Assembly: GCF_965219885.1 (NCBI RefSeq) | Contig: NZ_CBDCOT010000008.1 | Coordinates: forward strand, 62,001 to 126,000 | DNA length: 64,000 nucleotides | Reading direction: 5' to 3' | DNA from: Curvivirga sp965219885 | GTDB taxonomy: Bacteria; Pseudomonadota; Alphaproteobacteria; UBA8366; Aestuariispiraceae | In this document: piece by piece, positions 43,403-51,908 of the stretch | Layout: each line of letters starts with the position of its first letter | Position numbering within the stretch: position 1 is the stretch's first letter | Made by a program: the position numbers and the translations under genes | Notes under the pieces: generated by a model | The model's input: only the letters and a program-made list of their open reading frames with translations | The model's database searches: none | What the model was told of the DNA's origin: nothing

Positions 43403-44608
43403 TTAAAAATCGAGGGAGTAGACGTGCAAGGAGCGCCCTACTCCTCTAAACTCTACCAAACCTAGATCAGTCCAATCTTCGTTTTTTGCATGGTCTTGAA
43501 ATAAAGAAGATACAATGACACTAGAATCAGCTTCTTTTGTATGATTTTCCATGCGTGCAACTTCATTTGCGGCACGACCGATCACGGAAAATTCCAACCG
43601 TTCTGGTACGCCGATATTTCCATATAAGACATCGCCAATATGAAGCCCTAGTCCGAAATCAAATTCCGTAATGTTATCGGTATTTTCATTAAATAGACGC
43701 ATATTTTCGAAAGCAGATTTCGCTGCAGACATTGCCATACGACATGCCCTTGCTTCGCCTGTGCGTCCTTCTATGGGGAAAATCGCTAAAACTGCATCAC
43801 CAACAAATCTTAGGACCTCGCCGCCATGGTCTAAAACGCTACCTGCAGTGCATTCAAAATAACTATTCAAGAGCGACAAAAAATCCTCTTGCTTTAATTC
43901 ACTAGCCAGTCGGCTGGAATTACGCATATCAGAATACCAAAGGACAGCATTGATATGTTGACCATCTCCACGTTTAATGCTTCCAGATAATACTTGGTCA
44001 GCTGCATTTTCACCGAGATAGGCCGTCATGATATTGCTAGAAGTTTCATGACGAATAGCTGACTTAAAGGCAAGCGCAAACCTTGGGATGACACGTCGTA
44101 AGATTTCAACTTGCCCTTCAGTAAAGCCGCCCTCTTGATCCGTTACAAAGGAAGTTATGACGCCTGTAAGGTCTTTTATTGCATCAGGAGAATCGGAATA
44201 TGGCACAACAAAAGCTACATATTCTGTAGCGCCTGCGGTTTGAAAATTCTCAAGAAGAGGGAATTTTGTTACATTTTCTTCGTTGATCGGGAATCTCTTT
44301 TCGTAGAGTTCCTCATCCAGCAAGAACTTTAAAGGGCTTCGTTGCCAATCATCTAACTTCTCAGCACCATGGGCATGACGATCACGATCCGTAATTCCAC
44401 TTCCATTAAGCCAAGTCACACTAGTCGACTGAGAGACAGGGTTTAACCAACTTGTTGCGATATGCCCTCGCATAAGAGGAAAACCAAGTGTGACAAGACT
44501 ATCACACAAGGTTTCCAAAGCTTTTTCCGGGCGATCATCAATCAATCCAATATTAATCACCTTGTCGCTAACGATTTGTGCGATTTCCTGAAGAGATTTA
44601 ATACTCAC
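43403..44608 (-). CDS. Class III adenylate/guanylate cyclase with N-terminal sensor domain
   Basis: A 401-residue cytosolic cyclase. Residues about 1-190 form a GAF-like sensor (for example FVTDQEGGFTEGQVEILRRV). The catalytic domain (about 210-400) shows both metal-binding Asp residues in LWYSDMRNSSRL and RFVGDAVLAIFP, and VIGRAANEVARMENH, where the transition-state residues lie. The pattern fits an active adenylate cyclase that makes cAMP. No transmembrane helix is seen. It is convergent with the GST-like gene, 12 bases apart. Confidence 0.87.
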   Translation of the reverse strand: MSIKSLQEIAQIVSDKVINIGLIDDRPEKALETLCDSLVTLGFPLMRGHIATSWLNPVSQSTSVTWLNGSGITDRDRHAHGAEKLDDWQRSPLKFLLDEELYEKRFPINEENVTKFPLLENFQTAGATEYVAFVVPYSDSPDAIKDLTGVITSFVTDQEGGFTEGQVEILRRVIPRFALAFKSAIRHETSSNIMTAYLGENAADQVLSGSIKRGDGQHINAVLWYSDMRNSSRLASELKQEDFLSLLNSYFECTAGSVLDHGGEVLRFVGDAVLAIFPIEGRTGEARACRMAMSAAKSAFENMRLFNENTDNITEFDFGLGLHIGDVLYGNIGVPERLEFSVIGRAANEVARMENHTKEADSSVIVSSLFQDHAKNEDWTDLGLVEFRGVGRSLHVYSLDF

Positions 44609-44623
44609 CCTATTTCCTTAATC

Positions 44624-45496
44624 TTAATCGTTAGCAAGTAAATGCATCAAGCTAGACGTATCCCAACGACCACCGCCACGTGCTTGAACTTGCGCGTAAA
44701 ACTGATCAATCATAGCAGTTACTGGTAATCTTGCGCCATTATTTTTAGCTTCTTCCAAACAAATACCTAGATCCTTACGCATCCAATCAATGGCAAAACC
44801 AAAATCAAACTCACCTTTACACATGGTGGAACCACGGTTTTCCATTTGCCAAGATCCAGCAGCTCCTTTTGAAATCACATCGATAACAGCATCCATGTCC
44901 AGACCAGCTTTTGATCCAAAATTCATACCTTCAGCTAAACCTTGAAGAAGGCCTGCAATACAAATCTGATTAACCATTTTAGTAGTTTGTCCAGCACCGA
45001 TATCACCCATACGACGACATGCGCGCGCGAATGCCATAATTTGTGGTTCTGCCTTGGTATATGCATCTTCGTCACCACCGCACATAACGGTTAGTACACC
45101 ATTTTCAGCACCTGCTTGACCGCCAGATACAGGTGCGTCGATAAAGGAAATCCCTTTTTCTTTACCAATTGCATAGAGCTCGCGTGCTACCTCTGCACTT
45201 GTTGTTGTATTATCGATAAAGATTGATCCTGATGACATTTCTGCAAATGCACCATCCTCTCCTAGGACCACACCACGTAAATCATCATCATTACCTACAC
45301 AGCAGAATACAAAATCGGCCCCTGCTGCTGCTTTCCGAGGTGTCTCAGCAAAATTGCCTCCAAACTCCTCCGCCCATTTCTGTGCTTTCGCGGTGGTTCG
45401 GTTATAAACCGTTACTTCATGTTCACCTTTTGACTTCAGATAACCCGCCATTGGATATCCCATGACACCTAAACCGATAAATGCAACTTTTGCCAT
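44624..45496 (-). CDS. NAD(P)-dependent beta-hydroxyacid dehydrogenase (3-hydroxyisobutyrate dehydrogenase family)
   Basis: A 290-residue oxidoreductase. Its Rossmann motif is FIGLGVMGYPMA (residues 5-16), the substrate-binding signature is FIDAPVSGGQAGAENG (near 118), and the catalytic Lys lies in GQTTKMVNQIC (near 170). The family includes 3-hydroxyisobutyrate, tartronate semialdehyde and glyoxylate reductases; the exact substrate cannot be fixed. The cyclase gene follows 15 bases downstream on the same strand. Confidence 0.88.
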   Translation of the reverse strand: MAKVAFIGLGVMGYPMAGYLKSKGEHEVTVYNRTTAKAQKWAEEFGGNFAETPRKAAAGADFVFCCVGNDDDLRGVVLGEDGAFAEMSSGSIFIDNTTTSAEVARELYAIGKEKGISFIDAPVSGGQAGAENGVLTVMCGGDEDAYTKAEPQIMAFARACRRMGDIGAGQTTKMVNQICIAGLLQGLAEGMNFGSKAGLDMDAVIDVISKGAAGSWQMENRGSTMCKGEFDFGFAIDWMRKDLGICLEEAKNNGARLPVTAMIDQFYAQVQARGGGRWDTSSLMHLLAND

Positions 45497-45542
45497 TATA
45501 AACTCCCAGTTTCCTTATATTATTCATCGCTAGAAAATATTA

Positions 45543-46364
45543 TTAATACTGTGGTTTGCAGAAGTAATCTTTTAATGCAAACCAATTCGTTTCGTTTACT
45601 GATGTTAGTAACCCATATGCATATTCAAAGGCGGACATCTCACTTTCATCAATTTTAGCAAGTTTACCACCCGCTTCTTTCAAGATTAAGCCACCAGCAG
45701 CAAAATCCCAGGGTGCTAATCTGCTGTATAAAGAAAAATGTCTAACATCTTCAGCATGCATAATAAAATCCTGTCCAGCACAACCTAGACGTTTTACTTC
45801 TCTAAACCGTTCTTGAGAGTCTTTCTTCAAATATTCTCTATGATTGTCATCTTGGATAATTCGAAAATTTATCTGACCTGTCATCTGTTCAAATGACACA
45901 TCCGGGTTACAAATCAATCTGCGACTTCCATTATACGCGCCCTGCCCTTTTTCTGCAGTTATTGTTTTCTTTTTTAAAGGATCATAAATGCAAGATATGA
46001 CGGTCTCACCTTTATAATGAAGGGCAACCATGACGCAGAAATTTTCATTGCCCGAGGTGAAATTGTTGGTACCATCTAGTGGGTCAACCAACCATACGAG
46101 GTCTTCTTTATAGGCCTCTTTTAGAAGTTTTGGATCTGTAGAGACTGCTTCCTCACCAATTACGATGGATCCATCAATCAATTGTGGCAGGAGGGTGTTG
46201 AGACGTCTTTCCATCTCAATATCTACTACAGTGACATAATCGCCCGGTGCTTTCTGACGTTTCTCATCATCAGAAAGCATTTTGAATTTTGGCAACATTA
46301 TATCTTCAGCTAATTGCTGTAAATGCGGACCTAACCTATCAGCTGAAAATTCAGGCATAGCCAT
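45543..46364 (-). CDS. Inositol monophosphatase family protein
   Basis: A Mg-dependent phosphatase of 273 residues in the IMPase/FBPase/CysQ superfamily. Metal ligands are in SIVIGEEAVS (Glu, near 77) and WLVDPLDGTNNF (near 95-106), and the second signature is APWDFAAGGLILKEAGG (near 217). A TTG at 46385 opens the frame earlier, but ATG at 46364 has GGAGG six bases upstream, so that start is used. The substrate is unresolved; histidinol phosphate and inositol phosphate are both possible. Confidence 0.88.
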   Translation of the reverse strand: MAMPEFSADRLGPHLQQLAEDIMLPKFKMLSDDEKRQKAPGDYVTVVDIEMERRLNTLLPQLIDGSIVIGEEAVSTDPKLLKEAYKEDLVWLVDPLDGTNNFTSGNENFCVMVALHYKGETVISCIYDPLKKKTITAEKGQGAYNGSRRLICNPDVSFEQMTGQINFRIIQDDNHREYLKKDSQERFREVKRLGCAGQDFIMHAEDVRHFSLYSRLAPWDFAAGGLILKEAGGKLAKIDESEMSAFEYAYGLLTSVNETNWFALKDYFCKPQY

Positions 46365-46459
46365 GATAGGCCTCCATAGTTTCAAAATGCTAAAAACACA
46401 ATGATAATATAGCGTTATAGATTAGAAATAAAAATGAATTTCTATCTTAATGAGATGAA

Positions 46460-47854
46460 TTATTTCAATGGGTCATATGGAACAGGTTCTTCTGTTTCAC
46501 TCTCCAGCACCAGCTCTTCCGCGTAATCGTCTTCAGGAAGTTGGTCCGGATATGCAGCAAAATATTTTCCCATCATATCCGCAGCAAATGAAACTCGTAG
46601 AACGATTTTTCCTTCATCTGTATCTTTACGTTGTAAAACATCAGCATGTTCATAAAGCCAAGAAAGTTGTTTGCCATCCCATGGTTCAATCTCAAGCTCC
46701 AGCTCAGTATTATGGCGGGTTAGAAGATCATCTAAACGTGATAGAAGCGCATTGCACCCTTCGCCGTTTAAGGCAGAAATAGCAATAATATTCTCATCGC
46801 GTAATGCTTTTTCCAGCAATGCTTTGCGTTCTTCGCCTTCAACCAGGTCAAGCTTGTTCCAGGCTTCAACTACGGGCACTGATTGCCCCATATTCAAGCT
46901 TGCAAGCACGGTTTCAACATCACGTAATTGTTCTTCGCTATCACTGCATGCAATATCACGTACATGAAGTACAATATCTGCTTCTAAAACCTCTTCTAAT
47001 GTTGCTCGGAAGGCAGCAATTAAATCATGAGGAAGATCTGAAATGAAACCAACTGTGTCTGATAATATAACTTTTCGTCCACTTACAAGTTCTACTGAAC
47101 GCATTGTCGGATCCAGTGTTGCAAATAAAAGATCTTTTGCAAAAACATCCGAATTTGTGAGGCGATTAAATAAGGTCGATTTACCGGCATTTGTATAGCC
47201 TACAAACGCTATTACCGGATAAGGAACACGTTTGCGGGCAGAACGTTGCAATTCACGTGTTCTCTTAACACGTTCCAATTCACGTTTTAATTTATCAATA
47301 CGTTCATCAATCAGGCGTCTGTCAATTTCAAGTTGGCTTTCACCAGGGCCGCCAATGAAGCCTAAACCACCTCTTTGTCGTTCCAAGTGGGTCCAGCTTC
47401 TTACCAAGCGTGATCGTTGATACTTCATTGCCGCAAGTTCTACCTGCAGGCGGCCTTCATGTGTACGAGCACGAGCACCAAAGATTTCCAGAATTAAACC
47501 CGTTCTATCAATAACCTTACATTCCCAAGCTTTTTCCAGATTACGTTGTTGAATAGGTGTTAGGCTACTATCCACAATCGCCAAATCAATTTCTTCATTT
47601 TTAATTAAATGAGCAAGGCGTTCTTTCGCACCGCCACCAATCAAATGTGCTGGACTTACTTTGTCTGTACGGATCGTTTCCGCATGCACGACGTCTAACT
47701 CAATCGCTTGAGTTAGACCTATTGCTTCCTCCAAACGGGCGTCTGGGCTACGTAGAGGCTCACCCTTAATTCGAATGATTGGGTGAATCACCAGAGCCCG
47801 ACTACTTTCAGCCGGGCCCCAACCTTTGCCTTCTCGGCGATGTTCTTTACTCAA
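46460..47854 (-). CDS. hflX: Ribosome-associated GTPase HflX
   Basis: A 464-residue GTPase that splits stalled ribosomes, notably under heat stress. The HflX N-terminal domain (about 20-200) includes GGAKERLAHLI and RARTHEGRLQVELA. The linker GGLGFIGGPGESQLE is the family signature. The G domain (about 205-370) has GYTNAGKSTLFN (G1), DTVGFI (G3) and NKLD (G4). It lies 47 bases downstream of hfq on the same strand, the hfq-hflX pairing common in Proteobacteria. Confidence 0.96.
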   Translation of the reverse strand: MSKEHRREGKGWGPAESSRALVIHPIIRIKGEPLRSPDARLEEAIGLTQAIELDVVHAETIRTDKVSPAHLIGGGAKERLAHLIKNEEIDLAIVDSSLTPIQQRNLEKAWECKVIDRTGLILEIFGARARTHEGRLQVELAAMKYQRSRLVRSWTHLERQRGGLGFIGGPGESQLEIDRRLIDERIDKLKRELERVKRTRELQRSARKRVPYPVIAFVGYTNAGKSTLFNRLTNSDVFAKDLLFATLDPTMRSVELVSGRKVILSDTVGFISDLPHDLIAAFRATLEEVLEADIVLHVRDIACSDSEEQLRDVETVLASLNMGQSVPVVEAWNKLDLVEGEERKALLEKALRDENIIAISALNGEGCNALLSRLDDLLTRHNTELELEIEPWDGKQLSWLYEHADVLQRKDTDEGKIVLRVSFAADMMGKYFAAYPDQLPEDDYAEELVLESETEEPVPYDPLK

Positions 47855-47901
47855 TTAGGTACCATCCAAGAGAATTGATTTGGATGTAAGCGCAGCGACA
47901 A

Positions 47902-48156
47902 TTACGAAGATTCGCCTTCATCCTTTTCATTTGGTTCAAACAGCTGAACCGGAGTTGCCGGCATAATAGTGGAAATTGCATGTTTGTAAACCAACTGAGA
48001 ATGTGCATCGCGACGAAGTAAAACGCAGAAATTATCAAACCACGTCACGATACCCTGTAATTTCACACCATTCACTAAAAAGACTGTGACGGATGCTTTG
48101 TTTTTACGTAGGTTATTTAAGAATACATCTTGCAGATTTTGTGTTTTTTCGGACAT
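47902..48156 (-). CDS. hfq: RNA chaperone Hfq
   Basis: A hexameric Sm-like protein that pairs small RNAs with mRNAs. The 84-residue protein has Sm1 (NLQDVFLNNLRKNKASVTVFL), the GVKLQGIVTWFDNFCVLL strand and Sm2 YKHAISTIMP (with the YKHA motif). A short acidic tail follows (NEKDEGESS). GGGGG five bases upstream supports ATG at 48156 rather than 48168. On the minus strand the 224-base leader holds TTGCAT and TAGAGT at 18-base spacing, a weak possible promoter. Confidence 0.97.
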   Translation of the reverse strand: MSEKTQNLQDVFLNNLRKNKASVTVFLVNGVKLQGIVTWFDNFCVLLRRDAHSQLVYKHAISTIMPATPVQLFEPNEKDEGESS

Positions 48157-48380
48157 TTGTGCCCCCATTTTCTTTTAGTTATTTGTTGTTTATTTTTCAT
48201 CGCTTGAAAAAGTTATTGAATGTCCCCAATTCAAATTACCCAGTAAAGAACCATCATTCTTCCCGCAGCCATTCATAACCTCGCAAAGCAAGAAGCGACA
48301 AAATCAAATTTTATCGCTTAGATACTCTAATCTGGATTGTGTTTAGAATGCAAGAGAACTTGTGAACTATTTGTATTTTT

Positions 48381-49046
48381 TTAATAAAACTGTCTTATTT
48401 CACGTAACAGGCTGTCAAAATCTGGATGAATTTGATGAGGCGAAGCTGTCATATCTTGTGGCTTTTCATTGAAATGAAGTAAAATACCCGTACACCCAGC
48501 ATTTTCGGCAATTTTTATGTCTACCTCGGAATCACCGACAAACCAAATAGCTTCATTCACGTCAAGATTCGTTTCTTCGAGAGCCAGATATAAAGGATCG
48601 ATCGCGGGTTTATCGTTTTCAGCATCCCCCGCACCAATGATGCGATGAAAATATGTTTCCCAATTGAGATATTCAGCTTCTTGTCTAAGGTATTTACCTG
48701 TTTTGTTACTAACAAGAGAAATTGGAATATCTAGTAATGTAAGATGCTTAAGAAAAACATCAGCCCCTTCTAGTTTTTGTAACTCTTCAAGATGTACCTT
48801 TTCAAATGTATTATAGAAAATATCGCGCGCCTTTTCCCAATCATCATGGAATATATCTGGGAAGCTATCTCTTAAAGAATATTTAACATTAGACCTGACT
48901 TCATCCATCGTCATTGGCTTTTTATCAAATGCCAAATAGGTCTCTTCAAGCGATTTATGGATGACTGGCCAAGTATTGACCAAAGTATTATCCCAATCAA
49001 AAACGATAGCTTTTGGATGTTGTAACTTATCAATTCGTCTAATCAT
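48381..49046 (-). CDS. HAD family phosphatase (phosphoglycolate phosphatase-like)
   Basis: A HAD subfamily IA hydrolase of 221 residues. Motif I is VFDWDNTLVNTW (nucleophile Asp near residue 15), motif II SLVSNKTGKYL, and motifs III and IV are in DKPAIDPLYLAL and WFVGDSEVDIKIAENAG. The substrate is not predictable beyond small phosphate esters. The frame opens at 49097 inside trkA, but ATG at 49046 gives a normal start 11 bases past the trkA stop and is preferred. It is probably cotranscribed with trkA. Confidence 0.87.
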   Translation of the reverse strand: MIRRIDKLQHPKAIVFDWDNTLVNTWPVIHKSLEETYLAFDKKPMTMDEVRSNVKYSLRDSFPDIFHDDWEKARDIFYNTFEKVHLEELQKLEGADVFLKHLTLLDIPISLVSNKTGKYLRQEAEYLNWETYFHRIIGAGDAENDKPAIDPLYLALEETNLDVNEAIWFVGDSEVDIKIAENAGCTGILLHFNEKPQDMTASPHQIHPDFDSLLREIRQFY

Positions 49047-49059
49047 TTGGTATACCAAA

Positions 49060-50436
49060 CTAGAAATATTCAAGTCGAACTGCGAAAAGTTTTTCAACTT
49101 TTCGAACGACTTCAGATGATGCGCATAGAATAATGATATCGTTTTCTTCTATAATTGTTCCGGCGCGTGGGATAATGATCTCCTCCCCACGGACAATCGC
49201 ACCAACAACAACGCCTTTAGGGATTTTCGCATCCCGGATCGCTTTCCCGACTAATTGAGAGGTTGCTAGTGCTTCTGCCTCAATGACTTCGGCCTCAGCA
49301 TCGCGTAAACTATGTACAGCGCGAATGCGGCCTCGACGCACATGCTGTAAAATAGTTGATGCGGTGATTTCTCTTGGACTTACAACAACATCAATTCCAA
49401 GGTTATTTATAAGTTGGTTGTAATTCGCCTTGTTAACTAAGGTTATCGCTCGTTCGACACCGTGACGTTTTGCCAGAAGAGAAGATAGAATATTTGTCTC
49501 ATCCTGGTCAGTCACTGCAACAACAGCTTCAGCACGTGAGATGTTCGCTTCTTCAAGGATTTCACTATCAAGAGCATCGCCACGAATAACACTGGTTGTA
49601 GGTAATATCTCAGCAACTTCACGCGCGCGTTCAGGGCTATACTCAATAATGCGAGCAGAATATCCATCATTAGCTTCTTCAAGCTCTTTAGCTAGATAGG
49701 TGCCAATATTTCCGCCACCAATAATGACGATCCGACGGGTTTCCTTTTCTTCATGACCAAATGCGGACATGGCACGTGATAGATGTGTTGTTTCGGTTAC
49801 GAAATAAACTTCGTCCCCTGCAAACATCTGATCATTAGAAGTTGGTATAATCATTTTGGCATCACGGCGAATACCGATAACCCTGATACTTAAATCCGGA
49901 AATAATGAAGTAAGTTGGCGTAACGGAGTATTGATAATAGGTGTGTCTTCTGTGCAGCGCACACCGATCACCCGTACACGATCATCAGCCATTGGTATCA
50001 TGTCAAAGGCACCAGGAACATGAAGCCTTCGGTTGATAGCTCTTGCAACCTCAATCTCTGGTGAAATGATCACATCGATTGGAAGATTATCTTTGGAAAA
50101 CAAGTTTCCCCACAAAGGGTCGAGATAATTTTGCTGTCGAATACGTGCGATCTTAGTTGGAACATTGAATAATGAGTGAGCAACCTGACATGCAGTCATA
50201 TTAACTTCATCCGTGAACGTAACCGCAATCAACATATCAGCATCCTCAGCCCCCGCTCTCTCCAATGTATGAGGATGTGCAGCATGACCAACAAAAGCCT
50301 GAACATCTAATTGATCATTAATCTTGCCGATCAATTCCGGGGATTGGTCAACAACAGTAATATCGTTGTTTTCTGCTGAAAGATAGCGCGCAAGATGGAA
50401 ACCTACTTGTCCGGCACCGCAAATAATGACTTTCAT
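49060..50436 (-). CDS. trkA: Trk potassium uptake system NAD-binding protein TrkA
   Basis: The peripheral regulatory subunit of Trk/Ktr potassium channels. The 458-residue protein has two RCK_N plus RCK_C units: GAGQVGFHLARYLS at residues 7-20 and GGGNIGTYLAKELEEA near 238, each followed by a C-terminal ligand-binding module. It sits 38 bases after ntrX, the order seen in many alphaproteobacteria. The channel gene (trkH) is not in the window. Confidence 0.95.
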   Translation of the reverse strand: MKVIICGAGQVGFHLARYLSAENNDITVVDQSPELIGKINDQLDVQAFVGHAAHPHTLERAGAEDADMLIAVTFTDEVNMTACQVAHSLFNVPTKIARIRQQNYLDPLWGNLFSKDNLPIDVIISPEIEVARAINRRLHVPGAFDMIPMADDRVRVIGVRCTEDTPIINTPLRQLTSLFPDLSIRVIGIRRDAKMIIPTSNDQMFAGDEVYFVTETTHLSRAMSAFGHEEKETRRIVIIGGGNIGTYLAKELEEANDGYSARIIEYSPERAREVAEILPTTSVIRGDALDSEILEEANISRAEAVVAVTDQDETNILSSLLAKRHGVERAITLVNKANYNQLINNLGIDVVVSPREITASTILQHVRRGRIRAVHSLRDAEAEVIEAEALATSQLVGKAIRDAKIPKGVVVGAIVRGEEIIIPRAGTIIEENDIIILCASSEVVRKVEKLFAVRLEYF

Positions 50437-50474
50437 GAATTAACCCCAAAGAAAAAAATAGAAACTGGTTTAGA

Positions 50475-51875
50475 TTAAGTGCCAGTTGATTTTGTGTTGG
50501 ATTGAACACCTAAACCTTTAAGTTTGCGATGTAAAGCGGCACGGTCCATTCCAACGAATTCCGCTGTACGGCTAATATTGCCACCAAAACGATCCAGATG
50601 AAACATTAGATATTCTCGCTCAAAAGATTCTCGTGCTTCACGAAGTGGCTTATTCAGGACTTCTGGTGCACGAGACCAACTCATTAGTTTTGATTCACTT
50701 TGCTCACTTAAAGCAGAATTGACGATATCCCCATTAATAGAACTAACATCTTTATTTTGTGTGATGATAAGGGCGCGCTCAATAATGTTTGCCAATTCCC
50801 AAACATTGCCGGGCCATTCATGAGTTTGAAGAACAGAAACTGCATCTTCTGTTAAAATTGGCGTAGCGCGACCGGTTGCAGTTGCGCGCTTTTTCAGCAA
50901 CTGTTTTGCAAGCTCTGGAATATCATCTCTGCGGTCAACTAATGGAGGAATATTTAGAGGTACCACATTCAGGCGATAATATAGGTCTTCGCGGAAAAGT
51001 CCGTTTTCCATTAATTGTTGAAGGTTCTTGTTACTCGTCGCGAGAACTCTAACATTTACCTCTACAAACCCCTCACCACCAAGACGTTGAAATTTTTGAG
51101 AATGCAAAACACGAACAATGCGCCCCTGCGTATCCAAAGGCATGTCAGCTACTTCATCAAGTAACAAGATGCCGCTATGCGCTTCTTCTAGCAATCCAAT
51201 TTTGCGTGGTGTTTCAGGTGTTTCTTCTACACCAAATAGAGTTTCTTCTACCTTCTCTGAAGACAATGCTGCACAATTTAAAACCACAAATGGCCCGTCT
51301 TTTCTAGGGGATTGTTTGTGAATAAGTTTGGCAACAAAATTCTTACCTGACCCTGGATCACCAGTGATTAAAACCCGGCTCTCCATTTCAGCAACACGTT
51401 CGATTTCTTTCTGAATTTCAGTAATGATACTTGATTGTCCAACAAGATTTTGAGAATCCTCTTCGCCGCTTAATTTTTTGAGTTCTTCATTCTCTTTTCG
51501 TAGTTTTGCTTCAGATAAAGCACGCTCAATTGTGTGAAGAAGAACGTCGGTTTTAAAAGGCTTCGCTATAAAATCGTATGCACCAATCTTGGTTGCACTT
51601 ACAGCCATATCGACAGTACCATGACCTGAAATCATAATCACTGGAAGTGACGGATGATTTTTTTTAATATTTTCAAGAATTTGAATGCCATCATGTTCGC
51701 TACCATTTAGCCAGACGTCCAAAATCATTAGGGCTGGTTGGCGTGCAGCTACGGCAGCATATGCTTCTTTATCAGAAGCTGCTTCTCTTGCCTCATACCC
51801 TTCGTCTCGTAAAATCTCGGCGATTAAACCGCGAATATCGGCTTCATCATCTACAATTAGAATTTCAGGCGCCAT
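50475..51875 (-). CDS. ntrX: Response regulator NtrX (AAA+ domain lacking GAFTGA)
   Basis: The response regulator of the NtrY-NtrX two-component system for nitrogen and redox control. The 466-residue protein has a receiver domain (phosphoacceptor Asp53 in LDVWLNG, Lys in FIAKPFK), an AAA+ domain with Walker A GDPGSGKNF and Walker B GILLLDEVADMP, and a C-terminal Fis-type HTH (RTAEFVGMDRAALHRKL). The sigma-54-contacting GAFTGA loop is missing: LFGVEETPETPRKIGLLEEA occupies that place. This is known for many alphaproteobacterial NtrX proteins and suggests it does not activate sigma-54 polymerase. Confidence 0.95.
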   Translation of the reverse strand: MAPEILIVDDEADIRGLIAEILRDEGYEAREAASDKEAYAAVAARQPALMILDVWLNGSEHDGIQILENIKKNHPSLPVIMISGHGTVDMAVSATKIGAYDFIAKPFKTDVLLHTIERALSEAKLRKENEELKKLSGEEDSQNLVGQSSIITEIQKEIERVAEMESRVLITGDPGSGKNFVAKLIHKQSPRKDGPFVVLNCAALSSEKVEETLFGVEETPETPRKIGLLEEAHSGILLLDEVADMPLDTQGRIVRVLHSQKFQRLGGEGFVEVNVRVLATSNKNLQQLMENGLFREDLYYRLNVVPLNIPPLVDRRDDIPELAKQLLKKRATATGRATPILTEDAVSVLQTHEWPGNVWELANIIERALIITQNKDVSSINGDIVNSALSEQSESKLMSWSRAPEVLNKPLREARESFEREYLMFHLDRFGGNISRTAEFVGMDRAALHRKLKGLGVQSNTKSTGT

Positions 51876-51908
51876 TGCCTGTATACTCCATTAAATTATC
51901 TGTTATCG

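Noticed and set aside
46423..46444. TAGAAAT-N8-ATTTCTA hairpin after hflX
   Set aside because: The stem is short and AT-only and no T-tract follows, so it was not called a terminator.
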